Origin: CBDEFX01 sp965237635
Lineage (GTDB): Bacteria; Chloroflexota; Dehalococcoidia; Lucifugimonadales; CAUZJF01
Direction of reading: 5' to 3'
Assembly: GCA_965237635.1 (NCBI GenBank)
Contig: CBDEFX010000001.1
Coordinates: 310,001 to 374,000 of the forward strand
Length of the DNA stretch: 64,000 nucleotides
Shown here: positions 52,236 through 60,857 of the stretch, piece by piece
Position numbering within the stretch: the first letter of the stretch is position 1
Layout of the letters: each line of letters starts with the position of its first letter
Translations under genes and position numbers: made by a program
The notes under the pieces: model-generated
What the model was told of the DNA's origin: nothing
Databases searched by the model: none
What the model saw: only the letters and a program-made list of their open reading frames with translations

Positions 52236-52615
52236 TGTAGGGGCACACGGCGTGCGCCCACCCCCATTGTTTTTATCTGACACAGTGCCGCAAGTAACCG
52301 GCATGGCTGATTCTATGCAAGACCACAGAGAAGGACTGTTTCCCGCGTCGTCCGAAGGCGGGTCATTAGTGCCGGTCAGGGGTGCCTCTCCGGCGACCCG
52401 CAAACCTGGTTGGCATCCCCATCCATGTAGGGGCGCATGGCGTGCGCCCGCGTTCCAGATGTTTTTATCTGACACGGTGCCGCAAGTAACCGGCATGGCT
52501 GAATTTGTGCAAGAGCACAGAGGGGGAATTATGTCTCACGTCATCCGAAGCGGGTCACAAATACCGTGAGGGCTCCGGCGACCCGCAAGCCTAGTTGCCG
52601 TTACCGGGCTAGTGT
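52236..52615. repeat. Tandem repeat, two units of about 190 bp
   Basis: Units 52236-52425 and 52426-52615. Each has TGTAGGGGC-CA-GGCGTGCGCCC, then GTTTTTATCTGACAC, GTGCCGCAAGTAACCGGCAT, a CACAGAG stretch, and GGCGACCCGCAA near its end. The palindrome at the head of each unit also occurs alone at 1199-1220. Confidence 0.8.
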
Positions 52616-52836
52616 AGATCTCGGCGGACGCGCATAGTTCGGCGTTCGAGCCTTAGATAGGCCACGGCGCCAAGCAACACAGCGAGGCTCTTCTCAAACG
52701 GCAGACGTAACTGTAAGATTAGTAGACGTGGTCCGGTGCCGGAGCGCGTCCTTTCGGCTACCTGAACCCTTCGGCCAGCTCAGGATAGACTCCGTGAAGG
52801 GTCTGGGGCGGATGGGGCGCCTGATGAGGTAAAACG

Positions 52837-53259
52837 ATGGCCAAGATCGAGGCATTGAGGGAGAAGTACAAGAGCCTGGACGAGCATCTGCAAGGGCGTA
52901 CCGAGAGCTCGATCGACCCGACCTGCCTGCTCACATTCGACTACGAGTACGCCGGGCAGGACTCCGAGGTTGTCATCGACACAGAGGAGTTCACCGCCGT
53001 CTGTCCGTGGAACGACCTGCCAGACTTCGGGACTGTCACGGTAAGCTACGTGCCGGACCGGTCGTGCATCGAGCTCAAGTCGCTCAAGTACTACCTTCTT
53101 TCCTACCGGGGAGTCGGAATCGTCCAGGAGCATGCCGCCAACCAGATACTGAACGACCTGGTAGCCGCCTGCCGGCCTCTGAAGATGACGGTTACTCTGG
53201 ACTACAAGCCTCGCGGGGGTCTGCACACCTCCGTAGTCGCACGCCACGAAAAGTCTTAG
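52837..53259 (+). CDS. queF: NADPH-dependent 7-cyano-7-deazaguanine (preQ0) reductase
   Basis: A 140-residue single-domain QueF. C56 in TAVCPWNDLPD is the nucleophile that forms the thioimide with preQ0, D63 is the general acid, ELKSLKYY at 79-86 is the QueF NADPH-binding motif, and H99 lies in VQEHA. It reduces the nitrile of preQ0 to the amine preQ1 for queuosine in tRNA. queC follows 39 bases downstream. Length is that of the unimodular class. Confidence 0.95.
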   Translation: MAKIEALREKYKSLDEHLQGRTESSIDPTCLLTFDYEYAGQDSEVVIDTEEFTAVCPWNDLPDFGTVTVSYVPDRSCIELKSLKYYLLSYRGVGIVQEHAANQILNDLVAACRPLKMTVTLDYKPRGGLHTSVVARHEKS

Positions 53260-53298
53260 GCCGACGACTCACCTGACAGACCTCTCATCCGCGTACCC

Positions 53299-54042
53299 AT
53301 GACCAGTTTCGGCGTCACTCTCCTCTCCGGCGGCCTGGACTCTACCACCGTCACCGCCCACGCCAGGGAGCGGTGCGACCACCTGACGGCCCTCACATTT
53401 CGCTACGGGCAGTCGCATAGCAAAGAGGTGCACTCCGCCGAGCAGATCGCGGACCTCCTGGGGATCGAGCATAAGCTTATCGACATCTCGTTCCTGAAGG
53501 ACGTCGCATGGTACTCGGCCCTGACCAACCCGGACGCATTCCCGATACCCAAGGACGCCCAGGCGCAGATAGGGTCGAGCATACCTATCACCTATGTGCC
53601 GCTGCGAAACACCATCTTCCTCGCACTATCCGCGGCCTACCTGGAAAGCAAGCTGCTCCACGCCTTAGAGGTAGATGGGCTGCCGGTCGAGAATGTTCAG
53701 GCAACTCTCTATATGGCGCCTAACGCCATCGACTACAGCGGCTATCCGGACTGCCGCCCGGAGTTCTTCGACCAGATGAGGCGGACGCTCCAGTACGGGA
53801 GCAAGCTTGGGACTCAATACGGCGTGCAGATCGAGGTGGACACCCCCATCATCCAGATGTCCAAGGCCGAGATCGTGGAGATGGGAATACGACTCAAGGC
53901 GCCGCTAGAACACACCTGGAGCTGCTACGAAGGCGGCGATCTCCCGTGCGGCGAATGCGATAGCTGCGTCTTACGAGCCAAGGGGTTCGAGGACGCGGGG
54001 GTCGCCGACCCCCTGCTGATCAGGCTGGGGGCGGCCGGGTGA
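53299..54042 (+). CDS. queC: 7-cyano-7-deazaguanine synthase
   Basis: A 247-residue ATP-dependent enzyme. The PP-loop LLSGGLDSTTVTAHA is at the N-terminus, and the C-terminal zinc cysteines are in WSCYEGGDLPCGECDSCVLR. It converts 7-carboxy-7-deazaguanine to preQ0 with ammonia. It lies between queF and queE (three-base gap), as expected for a queuosine-precursor operon. Confidence 0.95.
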   Translation: MTSFGVTLLSGGLDSTTVTAHARERCDHLTALTFRYGQSHSKEVHSAEQIADLLGIEHKLIDISFLKDVAWYSALTNPDAFPIPKDAQAQIGSSIPITYVPLRNTIFLALSAAYLESKLLHALEVDGLPVENVQATLYMAPNAIDYSGYPDCRPEFFDQMRRTLQYGSKLGTQYGVQIEVDTPIIQMSKAEIVEMGIRLKAPLEHTWSCYEGGDLPCGECDSCVLRAKGFEDAGVADPLLIRLGAAG

Positions 54043-54045
54043 GAG

Positions 54046-54753
54046 ATGCTTAAGGTCAGCCGGATGCCGTCCGGAGAGCCCGAGATCTTTTCATCGATAC
54101 AGGGTGAGGGCGTCACAGCCGGGACGCCAACTGTTTTCCTGCGGCTCGCGACCTGCAACCTCAGCTGCTCGTGGTGCGACACCAAGTACACCTGGGACTG
54201 GGACAGCTACGACGTGAAGCAAGAGGTGCTGTCGATTTCGCACAAAGAGGTCGAGGAACGGGTGCGGGCTTTCGGCCGGCCGCACCTGGTGATAACCGGT
54301 GGCGAGCCGATGCTCCAACACAAAGAGCTGGCCCCCCTCGCAACGTCTCTGAAACAGAGTGGCTTCTACTGCGAGGTGGAGACCAACGGTACGATCGCCC
54401 CACGGGCTGAGATAAGTGACGCGATATCGCAGTGGAACGTGTCGCCCAAGACCGACAACTCGGGGAACCGGAGTGACCGCCGCGAGGTCCCTGAGGCTCT
54501 AGCGGCTTTCAGAGAGCTGGAAAACGCATACTTCAAGTTCGTCATCGCCAAGCCGCCGGACGTAGACGAGGTGCTGCGGCTGGTCGATAGACACAGCCTT
54601 CCCGCGGAACGGGTGGTGCTCATGCCTGAGGGTGTAACCCCGAAGGCGGTCCAGGAGCGCGGCCGATGGGTCACGGAGGCGTGCGTCGAGCACGGTTTCC
54701 GGTTCTCGACCCGCCTGCACATTCTCCTGTGGGGCGACCAGCGAGGCAGGTAG
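54046..54753 (+). CDS. queE: 7-carboxy-7-deazaguanine synthase
   Basis: A 235-residue radical SAM enzyme. EIFSSIQGEGVTAGTPTVFL is the typical QueE start, and the cluster motif TCNLSCSWCDTKYTWDW has the CxxxCxxC spacing. GGEPMLQ follows as the SAM-binding GGEP motif. It contracts 6-carboxytetrahydropterin to the 7-deazapurine. The gene that makes its substrate (queD) and folE are not in the window. Confidence 0.93.
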   Translation: MLKVSRMPSGEPEIFSSIQGEGVTAGTPTVFLRLATCNLSCSWCDTKYTWDWDSYDVKQEVLSISHKEVEERVRAFGRPHLVITGGEPMLQHKELAPLATSLKQSGFYCEVETNGTIAPRAEISDAISQWNVSPKTDNSGNRSDRREVPEALAAFRELENAYFKFVIAKPPDVDEVLRLVDRHSLPAERVVLMPEGVTPKAVQERGRWVTEACVEHGFRFSTRLHILLWGDQRGR

Positions 54754-54784
54754 GCATCGGGACGGAGACTTTAGTACGAAGACC

Positions 54785-54812
54785 GTAGGGGCAGGTTTCA
54801 AACCTGCCCTTC
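54785..54812. repeat. Degenerate palindrome related to 8399-8427
   Basis: Arms GGGCAGGTTT and AAACCTGCCC around a C, preceded by GTAG. It sits between the convergent ends of queE and the Rieske gene. Confidence 0.7.
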
Positions 54813-54842
54813 TCCCAAGAGGGAGCGCCTTAGGTCTATCGA

Positions 54843-55157
54843 CTACCCAGACGGGCCAACCAGCACGTCGTCCCCCTCCACCCGGACCGAGTACCGAGGA
54901 ACGTTTTCCGTGGCCGGCGGGCCTGTGTTCTCGCCGGTCTTCAGATCGAACAGGCTGCCGTGATTCGGGCACTCGACCTCGGTACCCTCCACATAACCCT
55001 CGGACAGCAACCCTCCCTCGTGCGTACACTCCTCCCCTATCGCGTGGAACGTCCCCTCCAGGTTCGACAGCACGATCCGCTCATCCTCGACCTCCACGAG
55101 CATGATCTCCCCGTCCGACAGGTCACCTACGGCAGCCACTTTTACGAACTCTTTCAT
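54843..55157 (-). CDS. Rieske [2Fe-2S] ferredoxin
   Basis: A 104-residue small Rieske protein. C44-T-H46 and C63-P-N-H66 give the two-cysteine two-histidine cluster site. It has no signal or membrane helix, so it is cytoplasmic and of the kind that serves as ferredoxin to dioxygenases or as the NirD-like small subunit. No oxygenase or reductase gene is adjacent, so its partner is unknown. Confidence 0.9.
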   Translation of the reverse strand: MKEFVKVAAVGDLSDGEIMLVEVEDERIVLSNLEGTFHAIGEECTHEGGLLSEGYVEGTEVECPNHGSLFDLKTGENTGPPATENVPRYSVRVEGDDVLVGPSG

Positions 55158-55259
55158 TTTCTCTCCCTCCTGGATCCAGTCTTCGGTTTTCGCATTGTAG
55201 GTTACGGCACAGCGATCGGCGAGTCCAGAGGGTCATTGGGCTCGACGCATGCGACCACC

Positions 55260-56222
55260 TCACCGCTCGGCTTCGCCCTGGGTTTTCCGGGCCAGGGCCG
55301 CAGCCCCAATGGCGCCAGCCTCCTCGCCCAGTGCGCCGTTGACGACTCGCAAGCTCTCGACGGCCGCCGGCAGCGCTCGGGCGCGGACCGCCGGTTCAGT
55401 GAGAGATGCGAGGTCGGGTATACCCTCTGTGACCCCACCACCCAGGATCAGCAGGCTTGGGTTGAATGCGTTGACGATACTGATGAGGCCGTCGGCGAGA
55501 TACCGGCTCGTCTCATTCACAAGGTGGCGCGCCAGCCGGTCTCCTTCATCATATGCCTTCGAAACAGTGGCGGAGGAGATCCGATCGGCGCCGCCGGCAA
55601 GCGCGACCAGCCGGCTTCCGGCCTGTGGGTCGGCGTCCACCGCCTCTCGAGCCCGCTCGCCGATATACCGCCCCCCGACATACACCTCCAGACAGCCGCG
55701 GTTGGGGCAGTTACAGTCTCGACCTCCGGAGACAATGGTGATATGCCCGAGCTCCCCGGCCGAGTTGTTAAAGCCCTCCATCATGCGTCCACCTGCGACG
55801 ATACCTCCACCAACTCCGGTACCAATGAAAACGCAAACCAGGTCGTCCACTCCACGCCCCGCGCCGTACTGCCACTCCCCCCACGTGACGGCCCGTACGT
55901 CGTTCGTAACCGCGACAGGGACCATCAGTGCCTCTTCCAGGCTCTCCCGCAGAGGCACATTCGTCCAGCCCAGATTGGGGGCAAACGAGACCGCTCCGGT
56001 CTCCTTCTCCACCTGTCCGGCCACTCCCACACCCAGAGCCTGCACATGCTCAGCAGCCCCACGCCGAAGCTCACTCGCCTGCTCTGCGATGCCGGCGATC
56101 ACCTGGTCCGGGCCGTCCTCGGAACGCGTAGCGTAGCGGTGGGACTTCAGTACTCTCCCCGACTCATCGAGCAACACCATCCCGACCTTGGTACCACCGA
56201 GGTCGACTCCTATCGTCGACAA
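55260..56222 (-). CDS. ROK family sugar kinase (glucokinase-like)
   Basis: A 320-residue ASKHA kinase. The N-terminal phosphate motif is TIGVDLGGTKVGMVLLDE, the catalytic aspartate is D108 in VAVTNDVRAV, the sugar-contact residues are E157 and H160 in AGELGHITI, and the ROK zinc site is C170, C172 and C177 in CNCPNRGCLE. Glucose is the usual substrate of such bacterial enzymes; N-acetylglucosamine or mannose cannot be excluded. There is no HTH domain, so it is not a ROK repressor. Confidence 0.9.
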   Translation of the reverse strand: MSTIGVDLGGTKVGMVLLDESGRVLKSHRYATRSEDGPDQVIAGIAEQASELRRGAAEHVQALGVGVAGQVEKETGAVSFAPNLGWTNVPLRESLEEALMVPVAVTNDVRAVTWGEWQYGAGRGVDDLVCVFIGTGVGGGIVAGGRMMEGFNNSAGELGHITIVSGGRDCNCPNRGCLEVYVGGRYIGERAREAVDADPQAGSRLVALAGGADRISSATVSKAYDEGDRLARHLVNETSRYLADGLISIVNAFNPSLLILGGGVTEGIPDLASLTEPAVRARALPAAVESLRVVNGALGEEAGAIGAAALARKTQGEAER

Positions 56223-56494
56223 CTTATCCTCCTTACCAGCCTACCGGACCGGGCTCAAGTGACAATGTTAACGCAATTCACACTCCCTTTCTCATGAATC
56301 GCCGAGGCTGGCCTTTGAGTCGAGGATGGAAACGTCAGGCAGGCGCTTTAAAGCTGAGCAGCCATCAGTCATACGTAGAGAAGAGGACTATGTGTGGAAG
56401 GTCTTCTCAAACATGGGAACGCTCTCGTAGTCCGAGAAGGACTCAAGCTTGTGGTGTACGCGACTCCAAGGGAGGACTAAGGTGGACCCCATTA

Positions 56495-57430
56495 TTAAGA
56501 CAGCACGAGGGCTAAATTAAGAGAGTCTCCCACCCCTGCGCTAGGTTTCACCAAGCCCGATGGCAGCCCTGCTTCTTCAGCTGCTGCTCCCCTTTCTTCC
56601 TGGCCATGTTGGTACACCTCTGCTGGGGTCCGGTAGCCCAAAGCCTGGTGAGGCCTCTGCCGGTTGTAGAACTCCAGGTAGGCATTGATCCCAGTTCGGG
56701 CCTCGGCGACGGTCTGGTAAGCTTTCAGATACACCTCCTCGTACTTGATGCTCCGCCACAGCCGCTCCACGAAGATGTTGTCCAGGTACCTACCCTTACC
56801 ATCCATGCTGACCTGGACCCTCTGCTCCTGCAACGTCTGGGTAAAGGCCTCACTGGTGAACTGACTCCCCTGGTCGGTGTTGAATATCTCCGGTCGTCCC
56901 TTACCCAGGGCTTCCTCCAACGCCGCCACGCAGAAGCTGGTGTCCATGGTGTTGGAGAGCTTCCAGGCCAGCACGTGCCGGCTGTGCCAGTCCATGATGG
57001 CCACCAGGTACAGGAAGCCCTTCGGCATGGGGATGTAGGTGATGTCCGCGGCCCAGACCTGGTCGACCCGATTAACCTCCACTCCCTTCAGCAGATAGGG
57101 AAAGATCCGGTGTCCCGGCGCTGGTTTGCTGGTGTTGGGACGCCGGTAGATGGCTTCCAGACCCATCAACCGCATCAGCCTTCGAACCCTTTTTCGGCTC
57201 ACCAGATAGCCCTGTTGCAGCAGCCAGGCCTTCATCTTCCTGGAGCCGTAGAAGGGGGTCTTCAAATACTGACGGTCCATCAGGGCCATCAACTCCAGGT
57301 CTTCTGCCCTGGTCGGTACCGACCGGTAGTACACCGAGGCCCGGCTGACGTCCAGCAGGATACATTGACGCACCAAAGACAGCTGCTGGTGGTCTCGGTC
57401 TATCATGGCTCGCCGTATGCTGCGACTCAT
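56495..57430 (-). CDS. IS3-family transposase OrfB (integrase core)
   Basis: A 311-residue protein. After an HTH_21-like region (YGSRKMKAWLLQQGYLVSRK) comes the rve domain with acidic residues in VWAADITYIPM, IFNTDQGSQF and NIFVERLWRSIKYEEVYL, the DDE triad. It ends with RPHQALGYRTPAEVY, a family hallmark. The ATG at 57430 overlaps the orfA stop (ATGA), in the -1 frame, so an OrfAB fusion made by frameshifting is expected. Confidence 0.93.
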   Translation of the reverse strand: MSRSIRRAMIDRDHQQLSLVRQCILLDVSRASVYYRSVPTRAEDLELMALMDRQYLKTPFYGSRKMKAWLLQQGYLVSRKRVRRLMRLMGLEAIYRRPNTSKPAPGHRIFPYLLKGVEVNRVDQVWAADITYIPMPKGFLYLVAIMDWHSRHVLAWKLSNTMDTSFCVAALEEALGKGRPEIFNTDQGSQFTSEAFTQTLQEQRVQVSMDGKGRYLDNIFVERLWRSIKYEEVYLKAYQTVAEARTGINAYLEFYNRQRPHQALGYRTPAEVYQHGQEERGAAAEEAGLPSGLVKPSAGVGDSLNLALVLS

Positions 57431-57711
57431 AGACCGGACCTTTCCGACAAAAAATCGCGTTCCACCTTCAGCTGGCCGATGTGCCGGTAGAGGTGGTTAA
57501 TCTGAGCTTCCTTGGCTTTCTCCTGGGATTTCTGATTGGTGGCAAATAGCTCCGGGGCTCCTTCCGCCAGGGCCCTTTTCCAGGCGTGAATCTGACTGGG
57601 ATGGACCTCAAATCGGCTGGCCAGCTGGGCGATGGTCTCTTCCCCCGCAAGGGCGGCCAAGGCCACCTTGGCCTTGAACGCCGGACTGTGCTTATTCCTC
57701 GTCTGCTTCAT
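57427..57711 (-). CDS. IS3-family transposase OrfA
   Basis: A 94-residue protein starting MKQTRNKHSPAFKAKVALAA with the HTH_Tnp_1 domain (ETIAQLASRFEVHPSQIHAW) and a leucine-zipper-like helix (HLYRHIGQLKVERDFLSE). Near its end the codons GAT TTT TTG contain the heptamer T-TTT-TTG (57449-57455), a classical -1 slippery site just before the orfB overlap. OrfA alone usually represses or modulates transposition. Confidence 0.9.
   Translation of the reverse strand: MKQTRNKHSPAFKAKVALAALAGEETIAQLASRFEVHPSQIHAWKRALAEGAPELFATNQKSQEKAKEAQINHLYRHIGQLKVERDFLSERSGL
57449..57455 (-). promoter_or_regulatory. Candidate -1 frameshift site between orfA and orfB
   Basis: T-TTT-TTG in the orfA frame, followed 20 bases later by the orfA stop. 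A slip of one base back leads into orfB, which is in the -1 frame. Confidence 0.6.
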
Positions 57712-57798
57712 GTCCTGCTCCTCCACGTCGGTTAGTTGCCGGTTATTTTAGGAGCTGGACTCTCTCTTAGCCAGTTGTCTAGTTTTTGGGTACCACCT

Positions 57799-57900
57799 CA
57801 GACTGAGGGCGCTGCGACTTGTGGAACTGCACCCATCGCTTGATGGCTCGCGGTTGATCCCATAGTGCTCAGACACCTTCGTCAGGGCTACCACGCTCAT
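57799..57900 (-). pseudogene. Fragment of a transposase-like HTH gene
   Basis: From an ATG at 57900 the minus strand reads MSVVALTKVSEHYGINR and then, after a one-base shift, AIKRWVQFHKSQRPQSEVVP. This looks like the start of a transposase-type HTH protein, cut by the IS3 end. It is short and the call is tentative. Confidence 0.35.
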
Positions 57901-58116
57901 GCATACTGATCCATGCTAACCGTTGTTTGATCGCGTATCAGGTGTTGGCCTCTAATTGGGTGGCCTCCTCACCAGTGTCTCATAGCATAAGAAATGTGAC
58001 TCCGTGATCGACTTACTTTACTTGTTGCCCCCGCGCTGGCGGATGCTATAATTACTTGAGCCTCGACGCGTCCCCGGAGAGCCGTCGCCGACGGCCCCCC
58101 AAGGCGTTCTCAACAC
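57901..58116. other. Intergenic region before tRNA-Asn
   Basis: No gene seen. ATAATTACTTGAG near 58050 may belong to a tRNA promoter region; CCGTCGCCGACGG near 58082 is a short inverted repeat. Confidence 0.4.
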
Positions 58117-58191
58117 TCCGCAGTAGCTCAGTGGTAGAGCGGTCGGCTGTTAACCGATAGGTCGCTGGTTCGAATCCAGCCTGCGGAGCCA
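58117..58191 (+). tRNA. tRNA-Asn (anticodon GTT), likely integration target
   Basis: Acceptor TCCGCAG pairs with CTGCGGA, then G and an encoded CCA. The anticodon loop CTGTTAA gives GTT. The T arm is GGTTCGAATCC. An integrase gene begins 107 bases downstream, so the 3' half is the probable attachment core; the matching copy would be outside the window. Confidence 0.93.
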
Positions 58192-58212
58192 AACGTAGCT
58201 ACCACACCCCCC

Positions 58213-58240
58213 TTGACAGGGGTACCAAAGCTGTGATACT
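58213..58240 (+). promoter_or_regulatory. Candidate promoter of the integrase
   Basis: TTGACA (58213-58218), 16 bases, GATACT (58235-58240) preceded by TGT. GGTAC/GTACC inverted elements flank the -10. Confidence 0.5.
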
Positions 58241-58263
58241 GGTATCTATGGTGTACCGAAAAA

Positions 58264-58278
58264 GGTGCTCGCAGCACC
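58264..58278 (-). terminator. Small hairpin with T run on the minus strand
   Basis: GGTGCT-CGC-AGCACC; on the minus strand it is followed by five T. It could stop minus-strand transcripts of the element from entering the tRNA gene. Confidence 0.4.
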
Positions 58279-58297
58279 CAAAAAAAGGAGGGTTTTC

Positions 58298-59455
58298 ATG
58301 GGTAAGCTAACGGCAGGATTCGTACAGCGGCTCAAGCCTACGGACAAGAACCGCAGATACTCGGACGGTGACGGCCTTAGCCTCATGGTCCGGCCTAACG
58401 GGTCTAAGGCATGGCAAGTCCGCCTCATCAACACCGATGGCACAAAGACGGACAAGGGCATTGGAGCTTACCCAGGCGTTCGGCTCTCTGAGGCGCGGAA
58501 CAAGGCCAAGGCCCGCCGCGCCCAGGTCGTCGAAGGCCGGACCGCTGAAGTGGTCGCCACCGTCCCGACGTTCAAGGTCGTGGCGGAGAAGTACATCGCA
58601 AGCTCCGCGCCTACGTGGAGGAACCACAAGACGGCCATCGACACCCGAAGCTGCCTTGAGAATTACGTCTATCCAGTGTTCGGTGACATTCCAGTGAACG
58701 ACATCAGGCGAGCCGAAGTGCTGGCCGTGCTGGAAGGCATCTGGACGTCTAAGCCCGCTGCCGCCAAGAAACTCCGCCAGCGGGTGCGGTCGGTGTTCGA
58801 CTATGCTCTCGACCGAGAGTACATCGAAGTCAATCCAGCCGCCCACTTCACCCGCGCATCCTTGCCGCCAACGGGTAACGGTACACACTTCCGCGCCCTG
58901 CCCTATCAGGCAGTCTCGGACGCGATGGGCGACGTTGCCGCGTCGTCGTCGTGTCTGGCTGTTAGACTGTGCTTCAAGTGGCTGGTACTCACGTCGGCGC
59001 GGTCGGGTGAAGCCAGGGGAGCGCGATGGACGGATATAGACCTTGAGGCTCGCGTCTGGACCGTACCAGGGGAGCGGATGAAGTCAGGAGTCGAGCACCG
59101 CGTACCGCTATCTCATCAGGCTATGGCCGTGCTCGATGAGGCCGCGCCGCTCAAGGATGACTCAGGCTTGGTGTTCCCAGGGGTCAAGGGTAAGCCGCTA
59201 TCCGATATGACCTTGACGAAGGTTCTCCGGGACAACGGCCTTGCGGACAAGGCGACCGTACACGGCTTCAGAACGTCGTTCAAGACGTGGTGCATGGAAA
59301 CGACCGGTACGCCGTGGGCTGTAGGCGAGGCGGCCCTAGCTCACACCCTCGGCAACAGCACCGAGCAAGCCTATGCGCGATCAGACCTCTTTGATCGCCG
59401 TCGAGACTTGATGCAACTGTGGGCGGACTTCACGAACGAAACAGGAGGGGAATGA
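58298..59455 (+). CDS. int: Tyrosine-type site-specific integrase (P4-like, DUF4102 N-terminus)
   Basis: A 385-residue recombinase starting MGKLTAGFVQRLKPTDKNRR after AAGGAGGG. The N-terminal DUF4102 domain (SDGDGLSLMVRPNGSKAWQV) is typical of integrases of tRNA-located prophages and islands. Catalytic residues: arginine in LTSARSGEARG, HGFR as HxxR, histidine in AHTLGN, and the tyrosine in EQAYARSDLFDRR. It would insert the element into tRNA-Asn at 58117-58191. The next small gene overlaps its stop. Confidence 0.93.
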   Translation: MGKLTAGFVQRLKPTDKNRRYSDGDGLSLMVRPNGSKAWQVRLINTDGTKTDKGIGAYPGVRLSEARNKAKARRAQVVEGRTAEVVATVPTFKVVAEKYIASSAPTWRNHKTAIDTRSCLENYVYPVFGDIPVNDIRRAEVLAVLEGIWTSKPAAAKKLRQRVRSVFDYALDREYIEVNPAAHFTRASLPPTGNGTHFRALPYQAVSDAMGDVAASSSCLAVRLCFKWLVLTSARSGEARGARWTDIDLEARVWTVPGERMKSGVEHRVPLSHQAMAVLDEAAPLKDDSGLVFPGVKGKPLSDMTLTKVLRDNGLADKATVHGFRTSFKTWCMETTGTPWAVGEAALAHTLGNSTEQAYARSDLFDRRRDLMQLWADFTNETGGE

Positions 59456-59682
59456 TGGCCTTTGTGATATGGAAAGGGATGAGCCCTGGAACGGATGGCG
59501 AATACCATCGATTCGAGATCAGCGGCTTTCCAGTCGATCCAGACAAGCCTGCAGTTCTGCTATACGGCGACGTGTTTCTTCCTCACGAGAGGCTAGACTC
59601 TGCAGGAAGTGATTCCGAATCTCAAGCTCGCGAAGCACTCCACGCCTGGTTGAAGGTGGTTGTCCAGGAGATAGATAGCTGA
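59455..59682 (+). CDS. Unknown 75-residue protein after the integrase
   Basis: A small acidic protein starting MAFVIWKGMSPGTDGEYHRF; not recognised. The start overlaps the integrase stop (ATGATGG) with AGGAGGGG before it, indicating translational coupling. It might be an excision or regulatory helper by position, but there is no HTH. Confidence 0.55.
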   Translation: MAFVIWKGMSPGTDGEYHRFEISGFPVDPDKPAVLLYGDVFLPHERLDSAGSDSESQAREALHAWLKVVVQEIDS

Positions 59683-59828
59683 GCGTAGTCAGATTCATGA
59701 TGTACCTCCGAATTTGCGGCTACAAGGCCGATTTCAAGCGTTTCCAGACCGTCACGGGACTCAGGGGTTGGGACCGCATCATCTGGCCGGTGATAGCTGC
59801 GGCGCCCGTCTGCCCGTCTTGTACAGGC

Positions 59829-60857
59829 TCATTCTAGGCCTGTTGCTTCCGCCGCTTCAGCAGGGTCCATACCGGCGTTAATGAGTACGCCGTAGGCTCG
59901 AGCCCTGCCAGCTATGTCAGCCGCCCTAAGCTCTGTGAAGTCCAGGGCCAGGGTAGGCGTGTCGAGCTTGTCGGCCAATTCCTCAACTACCAGCTTCGCC
60001 AGGGGTAGGATGGTCGAACTCAGGAATTGTCTGTAGGACTCCCTGGCCGAGCCGCCTGTGCCGTGGATGCTCGATGGAATACCGTAGACGCCGAAGATGT
60101 CACCCTTGACGTCGGAGCGGAGCTTGCCGAGAGAATCCGGCGGGTCGGCGCCGAGCCGGTTTGATTTCCAGTCTCTTTGCGGCGCCGCGGCGGTCCCGTC
60201 GCCCCATCCGGTCGAAGTGGTGTCAACGATATGCAGCCGCCCACAGCCGCCCTTGATATCGGCTTTGAGCTTGGCGACGTCGGCGGCTTCGGGAAGCGGG
60301 AGCACGTAGGATGTTGCGGTGCTGGTTTCCTCAGCTAGACGCCGCTCGATCCACGTCGCCAGAGCTCGCGTTTCGTCGGCCATGCCGAGGGGAGAGATAC
60401 CGGCCCAGGGCTTGCTAGGCTGCGTTGCGTAGCGAAGATGTAAGACCGCATTGGCGGGGAGTGTTCGCTTGATCACCTTGCCAGACGCTAGGGGTAGCTC
60501 GACGGCGTAACGCCATGATTCCGGACGGGTCCCGCCGGACACCTTCCATGAGCTCGCCTGGGTGAGCTCGACCGCTCCGTTCACGTCCAGCGCAAAGACA
60601 GCCTCTCCGCGAACGGCCAGACCTCGACCGATGGCGGCCAGCACGGACGGCGTGAGGGGCATCGTTGCAGGGGTAGCAGGCGCAACGGTTGCCGATGCGA
60701 AAGCACGGGACCATAAGCCAGCGGCCGCCTCTACAGCTCCCAGGGCTTCGACCGATGGCGGAACACTAGAGCCGCCCGCCTGGGATATCAGCGCCGACAC
60801 GATAGCGTCTGTTGCCGACTCTCGGTGCTCGAACCTGCCGAAGGGCCACATCCTCAT
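59829..60857 (-). CDS. Phage portal protein (HK97 type)
   Basis: A 342-residue portal, short for the family (usually 380-450). Recognisable parts are the N-terminal MWPFGRFEHRESATDAIVSAL, the stem region LHLRYATQPSKPWAGISPLG, and GDIFGVYGIPSSIHGTGGSA with RESYRQFLSSTILPLA. It forms the ring at one capsid vertex through which DNA passes. Unusually it is the last gene of the head operon here, overlapping the connector gene by four bases and ending 146 bases from the 75-residue gene that is transcribed toward it. Confidence 0.85.
   Translation of the reverse strand: MRMWPFGRFEHRESATDAIVSALISQAGGSSVPPSVEALGAVEAAAGLWSRAFASATVAPATPATMPLTPSVLAAIGRGLAVRGEAVFALDVNGAVELTQASSWKVSGGTRPESWRYAVELPLASGKVIKRTLPANAVLHLRYATQPSKPWAGISPLGMADETRALATWIERRLAEETSTATSYVLPLPEAADVAKLKADIKGGCGRLHIVDTTSTGWGDGTAAAPQRDWKSNRLGADPPDSLGKLRSDVKGDIFGVYGIPSSIHGTGGSARESYRQFLSSTILPLAKLVVEELADKLDTPTLALDFTELRAADIAGRARAYGVLINAGMDPAEAAEATGLE

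Larger units (their letters stand above)
51829..52836. other. Intergenic region with leader remnant and tandem repeats
   Basis: No intact gene is supported in these 1008 bases. It contains a truncated copy of the HTH-gene promoter and leader (51964-52125), CTATCGAAGGGGA-type short repeats near 52175, the 190-bp tandem repeat (52236-52615), and then about 220 bases upstream of queF with no recognisable riboswitch. A CCCTTCGGCC/GAAGGG imperfect hairpin lies near 52767-52801. Confidence 0.65.
56480..57798 (-). mobile_element. IS3-family insertion sequence
   Basis: About 1.32 kb containing orfA and orfB. The ends read AGGTGGACCCC on the left and AGGTGGTACCC on the right in reverse, with further similarity inside (AGACA, TAAGAGAG...GTC). 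A direct flanking duplication was not clear, so the exact edges are uncertain by a few bases. Confidence 0.8.

Noticed and set aside
52236..52615. CRISPR array
   Set aside because: Only two units of 190 bp with no short repeat-spacer structure.
52616..52720. Short minus-strand frame reading KSLAVLLGAVAYLRLERR
   Set aside because: No start codon or ribosome site was found and it is too short to separate from chance.
52616..52836. Possible preQ1 riboswitch upstream of queF
   Set aside because: No preQ1-I or preQ1-II consensus was recognised, and queF, queC and queE make rather than transport the base.
54960..56297. A 445-codon plus-strand frame across the Rieske and ROK genes
   Set aside because: Both minus-strand genes have clear family motifs; the long antisense frame is a by-product of high GC.
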